64,000 bases of DNA from JBBROS01 sp965260935 (GTDB taxonomy: Bacteria > Pseudomonadota > Alphaproteobacteria > Acetobacterales > Acetobacteraceae): contig OZ253374.1 of assembly GCA_965260935.1 (NCBI GenBank), positions 2,480,001 to 2,544,000 of the forward strand, in the 5' to 3' direction. Made by a program: the position numbers and the translations under genes. Every line of letters starts with the position of its first letter. Position 1 is the stretch's first letter. Shown here one piece after another: positions 8,852-17,443 of the stretch. The notes under the pieces are model-generated. The model worked only from the letters and a program-made list of their open reading frames with translations. It ran no database searches and had not been told where the DNA came from.

Positions 8852-10579
8852 AGCCACGCCGCGTCCCGTCTCCCCGGCATGTAAGGCGTCGTCCGCGTCA
8901 TGCCGCACCAATTTCAGGCACACCCGCAATTGCGGCCCGGCATCGGTCGTCAGTTCGACCTGGCATCGCACGAACCCGCTTTCCAACCGCGTCGCCCGGC
9001 AGTCGTGGAGGATGTATGGCGACGCGTCCTGGGATGCGAAGCGGGTTCCGGCAACGGCGCGGGCGAGGTCGAAATACGCCTGCACGTTCTTGCCGTATCC
9101 GGCAGCGATCTCGAACTTCACCCATTCCCGTCCGTGCGTCCTTAGGTCGGCACTCACGACATAGCGGATGGCGCGCGCGGGTTTCGATATAAACTGCTCA
9201 ACCGCATGGTCCGCCGTGTCCGGTTGTTCCAACACCAGTTCGACGCCAGGCGCGCTCCGCCCGGCACTGGCCTGCCCGGCTCCCTTGCCAGCGCCGGACA
9301 TGAGTCGCACGCCCGATTTCCGCCATGTAGGATCGGCAAGGGATTGCTCGCTCTCGTTGGCAAGCGCATTGCGGGCGACTCCCTCGTCCAGCACTGTCAC
9401 CGACACCGGCTGCTGCCACGTCCGTCCCTGCCCGTCGGACGCCTCGATGATAACTTTGCAGTAAGGCCGCTCTTGGAAGCGCAGGCGCCGCGCCGTCAGC
9501 AGCGACCGCCCTGACACCGTGAACGATCCGCCCGCATCGTCCAGCAGCCGGAATGTCGTCGCCTCGGGATCGTCGGCTCCCACGCACGACAGGATACCGA
9601 CGCGCGTGCCGGGCGGCGCCGTTTCCGCAATCGCCGTTGCGGACGCCACAACCTGCCGCGGCCCCTTCTTCTGCCAGGCCTTGACGCTGCGGACCATGAA
9701 ATCCACCGGCCCAGGCATCGAGTCGTCGGGTGCCGGAACCCATTCAGCTTTTCGCGATCCGATCGCGAGATTGACGATGAGATAGAACGGCTGGAAGAAC
9801 TCGCGACGTCCCGCGATCAGCTTCGTCGCGGTGCAGACTCCATCCAGATAGAACCGAATCGACGTGTCGGTCCATAGACAGCCAAAGCGATGGAACGTTT
9901 CCCCAAGGTCGTGCCCGGCATCGACCGTCGTCTCGTTTGGGGCCGGTCCCAGCGAAATGCAATTGACCCGGTATTTATCCGGCTCATGGCCGAGATGCTC
10001 GAACACGTCGATTTCCGGCGGATGTACCTCGTCGGCCGGCAACAGCCAGAACGCCGGCCACGTTGCGATCCCTTTCGGAACACGCGCCTCGATCTCGAAG
10101 TAACCCCCCTGCTGGATGAATCGCCGCCGCGAGTTCAACATGCCCGACACCCATTGGTACGGAGCGCCCGTGAGCGGATCTTTCGGTATCTCGCCAGCCC
10201 GGAAACCAAGCGCCGCCGTGCGCTCCGCCCTGATCCGCAGCGCGCCGTCGACGATGGAGAATGGCGTGAAGCCGTTCGACCAGTTGTATTCGGGATCGGC
10301 GTAGAACTGATACTCGCCGTTCCAGACGTTGCCGTGCCCCTTCGGCGCCGCTTCGGTCGAGAACCGCGGCTGCCAGATGCCGCCGGGCGGTGCGCCCGCG
10401 TAGCCTGCCTGTCCAGGTCCGCCAGTCAGGAGCGCCAGCCCGTCCCGCGCCGGCACGTAATCGAAACTGGGCTCCATCCCGTCCCACGGCGTCGCAAGCT
10501 CCGACCGGGCCGAGGACGGCTTGGCTTCGACAGTCGAACTCCGGCCTATCCCAGCAAAGGCGAGGCACCGTAGCAGCAC
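8810..10579 (-). CDS. glycoside hydrolase family 16 protein with C-terminal accessory domains
   Basis: 589 residues. The GH16 beta-jelly-roll domain spans about 50-310 and has the catalytic signature EIDVFE: Glu189 as nucleophile, Asp191 and Glu194 as acid/base, flanked by the Trp-rich WPAFWLLP. Residues 320-420 look like a cadherin-like or immunoglobulin-like module (VGILSCVGADDPEATTFRL), and about 430-580 could be a carbohydrate-binding module. GH16 enzymes of this kind (ExoK/ExsH-like) trim nascent exopolysaccharide or cut beta-glucans. Only a weak N-terminal hydrophobic stretch is visible, so the export route is uncertain. It is convergent with the polymerase gene and 14 bases downstream of the Wzz-like gene. 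Confidence 0.88.
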   Translation of the reverse strand: MLLRCLAFAGIGRSSTVEAKPSSARSELATPWDGMEPSFDYVPARDGLALLTGGPGQAGYAGAPPGGIWQPRFSTEAAPKGHGNVWNGEYQFYADPEYNWSNGFTPFSIVDGALRIRAERTAALGFRAGEIPKDPLTGAPYQWVSGMLNSRRRFIQQGGYFEIEARVPKGIATWPAFWLLPADEVHPPEIDVFEHLGHEPDKYRVNCISLGPAPNETTVDAGHDLGETFHRFGCLWTDTSIRFYLDGVCTATKLIAGRREFFQPFYLIVNLAIGSRKAEWVPAPDDSMPGPVDFMVRSVKAWQKKGPRQVVASATAIAETAPPGTRVGILSCVGADDPEATTFRLLDDAGGSFTVSGRSLLTARRLRFQERPYCKVIIEASDGQGRTWQQPVSVTVLDEGVARNALANESEQSLADPTWRKSGVRLMSGAGKGAGQASAGRSAPGVELVLEQPDTADHAVEQFISKPARAIRYVVSADLRTHGREWVKFEIAAGYGKNVQAYFDLARAVAGTRFASQDASPYILHDCRATRLESGFVRCQVELTTDAGPQLRVCLKLVRHDADDALHAGETGRGVASRTFFRLVEIDGA

Positions 10580-10593
10580 GGTTCGGCGCGGAG

Positions 10594-11955
10594 TCAGGCC
10601 GTGACCCTCCTCGTAACGCCCGACCGCTTGCGGCCCATCAACAGCGCAACTCCTGCCCCCGCCATACCGCTCAGCACGGCCGCGACCAGCGTCGCCAGGA
10701 TGTAGTTCGGGAAAACAGGCCGGACCGGCACCGTTGCTTTCTGCAGCACCTTCACCGAGGACAGCTTAGCCGCATTCGATTCGGCGGTGATCTGCTCCTC
10801 CACCGTCCGCCGTGCGTAAAGATCGGAGTTATACGTCGCCTGATCGACGGCCCTGCGCAAGGCCGCATACTGCTGCTCTTTCTCGGAAAGCGAGTTCAAT
10901 TGCGACGTTAGTTTCACCGTCTCCTCGGTTTGCTGCCGCTGCAGGTTCTCCAGCCCGGCCAGTTCCGCATTGACCTTGAACAGCTCGGTCATCGAGTCCT
11001 GATAAACGCGCACCAGCAGCAAAGGCGGGTCCGCAGCCCGCTCCGCAACGTCTGGGGAAGGGCTGGCCCGCGCCGCACGTGGATTGTTGTCGCCGGCCGC
11101 GAGCGACTCGACCAGCGAAGAAACGTATGGGGAGCGTGCAACCGGCGCCAGTTTGCGAAGCTGGTTCGCCAGCGCCTGCCGCTGGCCGGTCTTGTCGGCG
11201 ATCGCTCCGCGCGACCGCGCCAGCGATGCGGAAAGGTCGTTCAAACGCTTTAATAACAGCTCGCGCTGATCCCCGGCCGCGAAAATCCCGGTTTCAACCG
11301 AGAATTTGTCTAACGCGTCGGAGGCGTGCCTCAGCTCCTCGCCGAAACGCTCGCGCTGGCGCAAAAAGAAGCCTGCTGCGCCCGGCCTGGTCTGCAAGGC
11401 AACCTGCCGGTTGACGAAGGTCTGCGCCACCGCGTTCGCGAACCGCGCCGCGATGACCGGGTCGTGATTCCTGAACGCGATGCGTATGATGTTCGATGTC
11501 GGCTCGCCGTGCACGCTAAGCGCCTGCTTGATGCGCGGCAGGTAAATATCCCGCGCCGGCAATTCCGGGTGCGGCGTGATGATGTCCGGGAAGACCACCT
11601 TGCGCAGCCGCTCGAACAACGAAACCCGCTTGGGGCTCATGCCCTGTGTCAACGTTTCCAGTCCAACCTTGTCGATCGCCTCCCCGACCACCTCCTCGCT
11701 TTCGGCGACGCGGACCAGCGCCGCCGAGCTTTCCGGCGTTTTGTGGGCTGCGTCGGATGAGACCTCCTGGGTGTCCTGCCCGCCTATCAGCAGCGTGGAC
11801 CCTTCATAGATTGGCGAAATCCTCAACACGCCGATCATCAGCGCCGAGAACACGGCGATGGCGGTCAGGCCAGACGCGAACCAGTGCTGCCAGATGGCAA
11901 CGAACAGGTGCTTGATGCCCCGCTCCAACGAGCGGTCGAGGTCGGCCACGTCCAT
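10594..11955 (-). CDS. Wzz/GumC-type polysaccharide chain-length and export protein
   Basis: A 453-residue polysaccharide co-polymerase without a kinase domain. One membrane helix lies near the N-terminus (WFASGLTAIAVFSALMIGV), a second near the C-terminus (NYILATLVAAVLSGMAGAGV), and about 370 periplasmic residues between them include long coiled-coil stretches (RERFGEELRHASDALDKF). I start at ATG 11955 because GAGGAG lies six bases upstream (complement of 11962-11967); an in-frame start at 12018 would skip this ribosome site. It would set polymer length with the Wzy-like protein. The absence of a fused tyrosine kinase means any BY-kinase must be elsewhere. Confidence 0.88.
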   Translation of the reverse strand: MDVADLDRSLERGIKHLFVAIWQHWFASGLTAIAVFSALMIGVLRISPIYEGSTLLIGGQDTQEVSSDAAHKTPESSAALVRVAESEEVVGEAIDKVGLETLTQGMSPKRVSLFERLRKVVFPDIITPHPELPARDIYLPRIKQALSVHGEPTSNIIRIAFRNHDPVIAARFANAVAQTFVNRQVALQTRPGAAGFFLRQRERFGEELRHASDALDKFSVETGIFAAGDQRELLLKRLNDLSASLARSRGAIADKTGQRQALANQLRKLAPVARSPYVSSLVESLAAGDNNPRAARASPSPDVAERAADPPLLLVRVYQDSMTELFKVNAELAGLENLQRQQTEETVKLTSQLNSLSEKEQQYAALRRAVDQATYNSDLYARRTVEEQITAESNAAKLSSVKVLQKATVPVRPVFPNYILATLVAAVLSGMAGAGVALLMGRKRSGVTRRVTA

Positions 11956-12208
11956 CACTATCTCCTCATCGAACCGACGCGTCCTGCCGTTTCCGGCAAG
12001 CCTGTCCGCTTTCGCCATATCCGGTCGTCGCGGGTGCCTCGCTTCGGTCCATCCCGTTGATCGTATCGCGATGCTAATGCATGGCCAGCACGCTTGCCTT
12101 CATAATGCCTGGGAAATTGTGAACAGCTCATTAACGAACGAGCGTCGTCGTGGGCCTAATAACGACTGCTTAACCCCGACCCTGGTATACAGCTCCGATG
12201 ATGGCAGA

Positions 12209-13693
12209 GTGCGTTCGTTGAAGCTCCGTGAAACCGCGGTCGTGTCCGGCGGCTTGCTTACCCAGCAAGCGACGGTGTTCGCGACCGGCATTCTTATCGC
12301 CCGAGTTCTCGGGGCCGGCGATTTCGGCATTCTCGGCACCCTCAAGAGCCTCGGCGCCATTCTGTTGATCGTCACCCCACTTGGCCTTGATCTCGCGCTG
12401 CTGAAGCACGCTTCGTTCTATCACGAGCGCCTCGGCGAGTTGCGGACCATCTCGCGCGCCCTGCGCCTGTTCGTCGCCGGGCTGAACGTTGCGCTGCTCG
12501 CCTTGGTCTGGCTGTGGGTCGGCGGCGCCCTTCAGCAGATTTATCAGGACATTCCCGACTTTTCCCGCCTCTGCGTCGTCACGATGCTCGGGCTGGTCTT
12601 CGCCACGGACGTGCAGATATCCGGCGCGCTCTACCGCGTTCACGACCGCGTCGTCCCCTATGCGCTCATGGTGAATTACGGCCAGCCGGTCCTTCGCCTC
12701 GCGGCGACCTGTCTCGTGCTCGCGGCCGGCGGCGACGTCGGGGCCGTGGTTTGGGTCAATACCGCGGTGTTCGCCTGCACCTTCATCGCCATTGCCTCCA
12801 ACGACCGCCGCCAACAGGCCGCGGCCAAACCTATGGCCGTCGGCGAGATCGCACGGAGCATCAGGCAAGTCCTTTCCGAGTCGCTCTGGATGGGGATGTC
12901 GTTGCTTGTCTATCAGGCGATCAGGTTGGTCGACATCCTGGTCCTCGCGGCGTTGACGACCCCCCAGATCACCGGGGAATACACGGCCATGAGCAGCGTG
13001 GCGCAGCTTATCCAAATCTACCCGATCGCCATTTCCCAGACGCTCGGCCCGAGGATCGCCTTCGCCTACAAGCAAGGCGATTTGGCGGGCATCAAAGCCG
13101 AGCTGCAAGCGTATCTCCGCAAGGCCACGGTGTTGGGGGGCTTCCTGTTCGGCGGCGTCGCCGTGTTCGGCGCCGATCTCGACCTCGTCTTCGGCCACGG
13201 CTTCACGTTTCCATGGCTGCTGCCGTTCTTGCTGGCCGCCGGCTGGTACGTCAGCGCCACTTTGGCTCCATTCGGGTACGTCCTTTCCATGACCGGACGG
13301 CACCGCCAGGAGTTAGCGATCCTGACTGGCGGCGCCGTCCTGCTCGTTGCCTGCCTGCAGCTCCTCATTCCGCCGTTCGCGGCGATCGGCGCTGCCCTGG
13401 CGGTTGCCATCGTGTTCATCGTCGTCAACGCGGTGCGTTGCGGGTACGTGATCAGCATCCTGCGCCTGAACCCGCTTCGATTCCAGGATGTGTTCCCGCC
13501 CGCCTGCTTCCTCGCCGCGGCGTTCGCCGTGCGCGAGGCCGGAACGCTGCTTGGAAGCCGCTCGCTCGCGGTCCTGGTCGCGGAATGCGTTGCCTATGCC
13601 TGCCTTGCCGGCGTCGCTTACGTTGTTTTGCTGTCCGAGCCGGGGGAGCGTCGGATGCTCCGCGGACTCGCGCGCAGCGGCCGCGCGTCCTGA
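12209..13693 (+). CDS. Wzx-type polysaccharide flippase
   Basis: About 494 residues and 12-14 predicted membrane helices, of the oligosaccharide-flippase (MOP/MVF) family that moves lipid-linked repeat units across the cytoplasmic membrane. The N-terminus LKLRETAVVSGGLLTQQ followed by GILIARVLGAGDFGILGTL is typical of Wzx. The frame stays open far upstream (to 11858), but that part is antisense to the Wzz-like gene and lacks membrane protein character. I choose GTG 12209; ATG 12071 is an alternative with a poor leader. The TGA overlaps the next gene's ATG (TGATG), so flippase and glycosyltransferase are coupled. Confidence 0.85.
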   Translation: MRSLKLRETAVVSGGLLTQQATVFATGILIARVLGAGDFGILGTLKSLGAILLIVTPLGLDLALLKHASFYHERLGELRTISRALRLFVAGLNVALLALVWLWVGGALQQIYQDIPDFSRLCVVTMLGLVFATDVQISGALYRVHDRVVPYALMVNYGQPVLRLAATCLVLAAGGDVGAVVWVNTAVFACTFIAIASNDRRQQAAAKPMAVGEIARSIRQVLSESLWMGMSLLVYQAIRLVDILVLAALTTPQITGEYTAMSSVAQLIQIYPIAISQTLGPRIAFAYKQGDLAGIKAELQAYLRKATVLGGFLFGGVAVFGADLDLVFGHGFTFPWLLPFLLAAGWYVSATLAPFGYVLSMTGRHRQELAILTGGAVLLVACLQLLIPPFAAIGAALAVAIVFIVVNAVRCGYVISILRLNPLRFQDVFPPACFLAAAFAVREAGTLLGSRSLAVLVAECVAYACLAGVAYVVLLSEPGERRMLRGLARSGRAS

Positions 13694-14817
13694 TGCGTCT
13701 CGCAATCATCGCGCCGCACTTTCCTGAGTATGCGCTGCGGTACGCCGAAGCGATGGCGCAACGCTGCGACGTGCTGGCCTGCGTGGATGCCGGGCAGCTT
13801 GCCTCGGAGTATGAAGGCCGGCGCCGGCCGGAACTGCCGGCAGGCCGCATCGAGCCAGTCCGCTTCAAAACGCCGGCCGACCTGTGGCGCCTTCTACGCC
13901 TGGTAATAAGCTTCCGGCCAGACGTCGTTCATTTCCAGGAAGCCGCCGGGCCGAGGCGCGGCGTGTTCCTCGCCGCCGTCGCCAGGATATTGAAGCGGTC
14001 CACGCTCATCGTGCTCACGGTGCACGATCCGCTTCCACACCAAGGGCGCGACATCCGCGCCGCGAAGCGGGCCGCCAAGCCGAGGGACTACCTCCGCCGC
14101 CTCGCGAACGTCCTGATCGCCCACGGGGCTTACTGCGCCGACCTCCTGCGCGGCAGCGCGCGTCCCGGAACGGGCCAGGTGATCGCGAGCGAGCATGGGG
14201 TGATCCTTGAGCCTGCCGAACAGCGGCCAGTCCCGCCCGGCCCACTCAAACTTTACACATTCGGCCGCATGGAAGCCTATAAGGGCGTTGAAGTCCTCCT
14301 CGCGGCGGCCGAGCGGCTTCATGCCGAGGGCTTGCCGTTCGAGCTGTCCATCGCCGGCCACGGCCCGGAACTCGACCGCTTGCGTGGCCGTTTCCAGACG
14401 CTGCCGGAGGTCCGGCTTCAAACCGGCTTCGTGCCGCCTAACCAGGTCATCGCCTCGATACAGGAGGCTGACTGCGTTGTTCTGCCTTACCTCAGCGCCA
14501 CCCAGAGCGGCGTCCTCGCTGCCGCGTTCGCCGGGCATCGCTTCGTGATCGCCAGCGAAACGGGCGGCATCCCTGACGTTGTCACGCACGGGCGGAACGG
14601 CTTGCTTGTCCCACCCGGCGACCCGGCCGCTTTGGCCGACGCGGTCAAGCTCGTGGCGCAAGACGCCGGGTTGCGCGAGACGCTGCGCCAAGGCGCCATC
14701 GCCACCGCCCGGCAGCAGTTGAATTGGTCCCGCATCGCGGAACGCCTGCAAGCCGATTTTGCCGCAGCCCTCGAAACCCGCTCCACTGCGCGAACGACGC
14801 GCCGAAAACACTCATGA
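13693..14817 (+). CDS. glycosyltransferase family 4 protein
   Basis: A 374-residue GT4 (GT-B fold) enzyme that should transfer an NDP-activated sugar to the growing repeat unit. The N-terminal domain starts MRLAIIAPHFPEYALRY. The C-terminal donor domain has LKLYTFGRMEAYKGVEVLL, LSIAGHGPELDRL, and the E-x7-E-like region around VLPYLSATQSGVLAAAFAG, ending with GGIPDVVTHGRNGLLVPPGD. ATG 13693 overlaps the flippase stop. Its own TGA (14815-14817) falls inside TCATGA, which is also the stop of the convergent glycosyltransferase. Donor and linkage are not predictable. Confidence 0.9.
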   Translation: MRLAIIAPHFPEYALRYAEAMAQRCDVLACVDAGQLASEYEGRRRPELPAGRIEPVRFKTPADLWRLLRLVISFRPDVVHFQEAAGPRRGVFLAAVARILKRSTLIVLTVHDPLPHQGRDIRAAKRAAKPRDYLRRLANVLIAHGAYCADLLRGSARPGTGQVIASEHGVILEPAEQRPVPPGPLKLYTFGRMEAYKGVEVLLAAAERLHAEGLPFELSIAGHGPELDRLRGRFQTLPEVRLQTGFVPPNQVIASIQEADCVVLPYLSATQSGVLAAAFAGHRFVIASETGGIPDVVTHGRNGLLVPPGDPAALADAVKLVAQDAGLRETLRQGAIATARQQLNWSRIAERLQADFAAALETRSTARTTRRKHS

Positions 14818-15861
14818 GCGTGCAACCGTCTCGGCGGCTTGCTCGAGTACGGCGACGCACGCGTCCCACCCGTAATCCGCCGCGATCCGCTCCGCCGCGG
14901 GTGACGCCTTGTCTCGCAACATGCCGGGCGTCGCCGCGGCCAGGAAGTCCGCTGCCGTCTCGGCAGCGCGCGCGTTGCCGACGATGTGCCCGCAATATTG
15001 CGTCACCATGGATCGCGCGCCGGCCAGATCCTTGCAGATCGGGAACACGCCGCAGCCGATCGCCTCGAGCACGATCAAGGGAAACGAGTCGATTTCCGAC
15101 AGGTGAACGAGCGCGTCGGCCGAACAAAGCGCGTCCAGCAGGCGGGTTTCAGGTAAAGGTCCGATGACCTCGACGCAATTCGAAAGGTCGTTTTCCCGAA
15201 CGGCGGCGTCGATCCGGCTGCGCGTGGCGGCGTCGCATAACCCGATCAGCCGGGCTTGGAACGGGCGGCCCCGCTGCTTGAGATTGGCGCAGACCTTCAG
15301 AAACAGGAACGTTCCCTTGCCCTCCGACAACCGCCCGGCATGAACCAGCGCCAAAGATCCCTGGCTTGGGCGGGCAGGCTCGCGGTGGGCTGGGAAACGG
15401 CGCGGCAGGAACGTCCTGACCTGAAACCGCGGCACGGCGTTCGGCAGCGCGAGTTCCCGGGCCTGCGTGTCCGAGATCAGCGCGATCCCATGAGCCAGCC
15501 CGAGCAAGCGAAGGCTTCCCGCCCGCAGCAAAGGTTTCGACTGCGAGGCCCAGTTCGAGCCCAAATGCGGCGTGACCAGGATTTGGAAGCCCAGCAGCCG
15601 GCACACGCCGAGCAATGCGAGGTCCGGAAGGTTGACGTATTGCAGCCAAACGAACCGCCATCCTTGCCGGCGCCTGCGCCAAAGCTGCCGGACGCCCGCC
15701 AGAACCCGGCCCAGCGCCGCCAGTTTCAAAAACGCCGTGTTCGAGTGCACCCATTCGACGCGATGCCCTCCGATTTCGGTCAGGGCGTTCCGCGCCCGTT
15801 CGCAAAACAACTCAACGCCGCCACGGCTCGACGGCGTGCCGCCGACGATCAGGATGTCCAT
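14812..15861 (-). CDS. glycosyltransferase family 4 protein
   Basis: A 349-residue GT4 enzyme. It starts MDILIVGGTPSSRGGVELFC (the GGVE glycine motif of GT4 acceptor domains). The donor half has SLALVHAGRLSEGKGTFLFL, VEVIGPLPETRLLDALCSA and the acidic signature HLSEIDSFPLIVLEAIGCG. I start at ATG 15861; a longer frame to 15903 adds an unconvincing leader. It is the last gene of the exopolysaccharide locus, read toward it, and shares the palindromic stop TCATGA with the convergent GT4 gene. The region upstream (15862-16281) is strikingly AT-rich, so its promoter lies in foreign-looking sequence. Confidence 0.9.
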   Translation of the reverse strand: MDILIVGGTPSSRGGVELFCERARNALTEIGGHRVEWVHSNTAFLKLAALGRVLAGVRQLWRRRRQGWRFVWLQYVNLPDLALLGVCRLLGFQILVTPHLGSNWASQSKPLLRAGSLRLLGLAHGIALISDTQARELALPNAVPRFQVRTFLPRRFPAHREPARPSQGSLALVHAGRLSEGKGTFLFLKVCANLKQRGRPFQARLIGLCDAATRSRIDAAVRENDLSNCVEVIGPLPETRLLDALCSADALVHLSEIDSFPLIVLEAIGCGVFPICKDLAGARSMVTQYCGHIVGNARAAETAADFLAAATPGMLRDKASPAAERIAADYGWDACVAVLEQAAETVARS

Positions 15862-16281
15862 GAGCGTCTTTGCCTCATGACTGCCAGGGAGCCACGCCAC
15901 CAATTTCTGCCTGCATTATCCATTTATTCTCATCCACTGTAATGCTTTCAGTAATGCAAAGGGCATTAATTTTGGTCGCCGACAGCAGGTGAATAGATTA
16001 TGTTTTGCAACGAAGTGTTGGACTATAGTTAAAGGACTTACTTATTATCTAAGTAGCTTCGATATCGCTATCCATTTTGAAGGTGCTGCTGATAATAATT
16101 ATTTATCTATTCGATGGCTATCTTTACCTACGAAAGAGCAAAGGAGAGTCAGGATGTTAACATGGATCAATTAGAGGCCGGTGCTTCCCGTAAACAAAGA
16201 AAGAACGCAAACAATACCAAGGTAATGGCATTGCTCGACGGCCCATGCCGCCGGTTTCGGGATTGCCAATGATCTGTCGGG
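15862..16281. other. AT-rich gene-poor segment between exopolysaccharide locus and tRNA-Tyr
   Basis: From about 15905 to 16175 the composition drops sharply to AT-rich (runs such as GATAATAATTATTTATC near 16090) in an otherwise GC-rich window. One 61-codon open frame on the plus strand (15989-16174) has no recognisable homology, and I do not call it a gene. It is bounded on the right by tRNA-Tyr, a common integration site. It could be the edge of a transferred polysaccharide island or simply a strong promoter region. No direct repeat of the tRNA 3' end was found on the other side of the segment. Confidence 0.5.
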
Positions 16282-16368
16282 TGGTGGAGGGGGTTGGATT
16301 CGAACCAACGTAGCCATTACAGCAGCGGATTTACAGTCCGCCCCCTTTAGCCGCTCGGGCACCCCTCC
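16282..16368 (-). tRNA. tRNA-Tyr(GTA), CCA encoded
   Basis: 87 bases on the minus strand including the encoded CCA (16282-16284). The acceptor stem is GGAGGGG paired with CCCCTCC, the anticodon stem-loop GCGGACTGTAAATCCGC gives anticodon GTA, and the T arm GTTGGTTCGAATCCAAC is intact. The long variable arm fits class II tRNA-Tyr. Confidence 0.97.
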
Positions 16369-16474
16369 GTCGCTCGCGGGGTAGCGCCGAGATGGCAGTG
16401 TTGTCAATCGGAGCCAGGCCGGATTGTAGCACTGGAGCATACACAAAGGCCGTTGCCGCCCCTATAACGCGCAC

Positions 16475-17443
16475 ATGCAATCGAAACCACCCGGCGGCGC
16501 AAATGGGTCGCGGCGTTCACCACCTCGGGATCGCGCGTCCGGCCCGCGGCCAAGCCGTCCGCCAGAACCCGGGCAGCAGAAAGGCAAGCCGCGGCCTCCC
16601 CAGCGGGTGCTGGCGCCGGCGGCGGAGCCGGTGCGGCCTCCGCCGCCGCGGTCGCCGTCGGCGGATACGCTGCGTGCGCCGGCCGTGACGCGCCCGCCGC
16701 CGAGCTCGCGTCCGGCAGGGCCTGTTGCGCCGCGGGGCAGCGTCTGGCTGCATGGGACGCACGCGGTCGCGGCCGCGCTTGCCAACCCCGGGCGGCGGCT
16801 GAAACGGCTCGTGCTGACCGAGGATGCCGAAGCGGCACTGGCGGCACGGGTTCCGCAGCCCTGGCCGCTCGCTGCCGAGCGGATCGAGCGGAGCCAGCTC
16901 GACCGGCTGCTGGGGCGCGACACGGTGCATCAGGGAGCGGCGCTGCTGGCCGACTTGCTGCCGCCGCCCGCGATGGCGACGGTGCTGGGGAGGCCGGGGC
17001 CGATCCTGATGCTGGATCAGGTGACGGACCCTCGGAATATTGGCGCCACGTTGCGCAGTGCTGCAGCATTCGGCGCTGCCGGGGTGGTGCTGCAGGACCG
17101 CAATGCGCCGGAGGAAACCGGGGTGATGGCGAAGGCGGCTTCGGGGGCGCTCGAGACGGCGCCGTTGTTGCGGGCGGTCAATCTTGCGCGAACGCTGGTG
17201 GCGTTGAAAGCGGCCGGGCTGTGGGTGGTCGGGCTTGAGGCAAATGCGCCGCCGTTGCGTGGGGAGGCGTTGCGTGAACGCCGGGTGGTTCTGGTGCTGG
17301 GCGCGGAGGGCGAGGGGATGCGGCGGCTGGTGCGCGAAACGTGCGACGAGCTGTGCGGCTTGGCGATGCCTGGCGGAATGGAAAGCCTGAACGTGTCGGC
17401 GGCGGCGACGGTGGCGCTCTATGAACTGACCCGCCCGGCATGA
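16475..17443 (+). CDS. rlmB: SpoU-family 23S rRNA (guanosine-2'-O-)-methyltransferase, RlmB-like
   Basis: 322 residues. The product should methylate a ribose 2'-O in 23S rRNA (G2251 in E. coli). The first 85 residues are a Pro/Arg-rich, probably disordered extension not seen in E. coli RlmB. Then comes the substrate-binding domain starting VWLHGTHAVAAALANPGR, and the SPOUT catalytic domain with motif 1 DPRNIGATLRSAAAFGA, motif 2 VLVLGAEGEGMRRL and motif 3 MPGGMESLNVSAAATVALYE, which form the trefoil knot. Its TGA overlaps the ATG of the hydratase gene (ATGA). The long basic extension may help RNA binding; that is inference. Confidence 0.9.
   Translation: MQSKPPGGANGSRRSPPRDRASGPRPSRPPEPGQQKGKPRPPQRVLAPAAEPVRPPPPRSPSADTLRAPAVTRPPPSSRPAGPVAPRGSVWLHGTHAVAAALANPGRRLKRLVLTEDAEAALAARVPQPWPLAAERIERSQLDRLLGRDTVHQGAALLADLLPPPAMATVLGRPGPILMLDQVTDPRNIGATLRSAAAFGAAGVVLQDRNAPEETGVMAKAASGALETAPLLRAVNLARTLVALKAAGLWVVGLEANAPPLRGEALRERRVVLVLGAEGEGMRRLVRETCDELCGLAMPGGMESLNVSAAATVALYELTRPA

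Noticed and set aside
15989..16174. 61-codon plus-strand open frame in the AT-rich block
   Set aside because: No ribosome site or recognisable protein; open frames of this size are not significant here.
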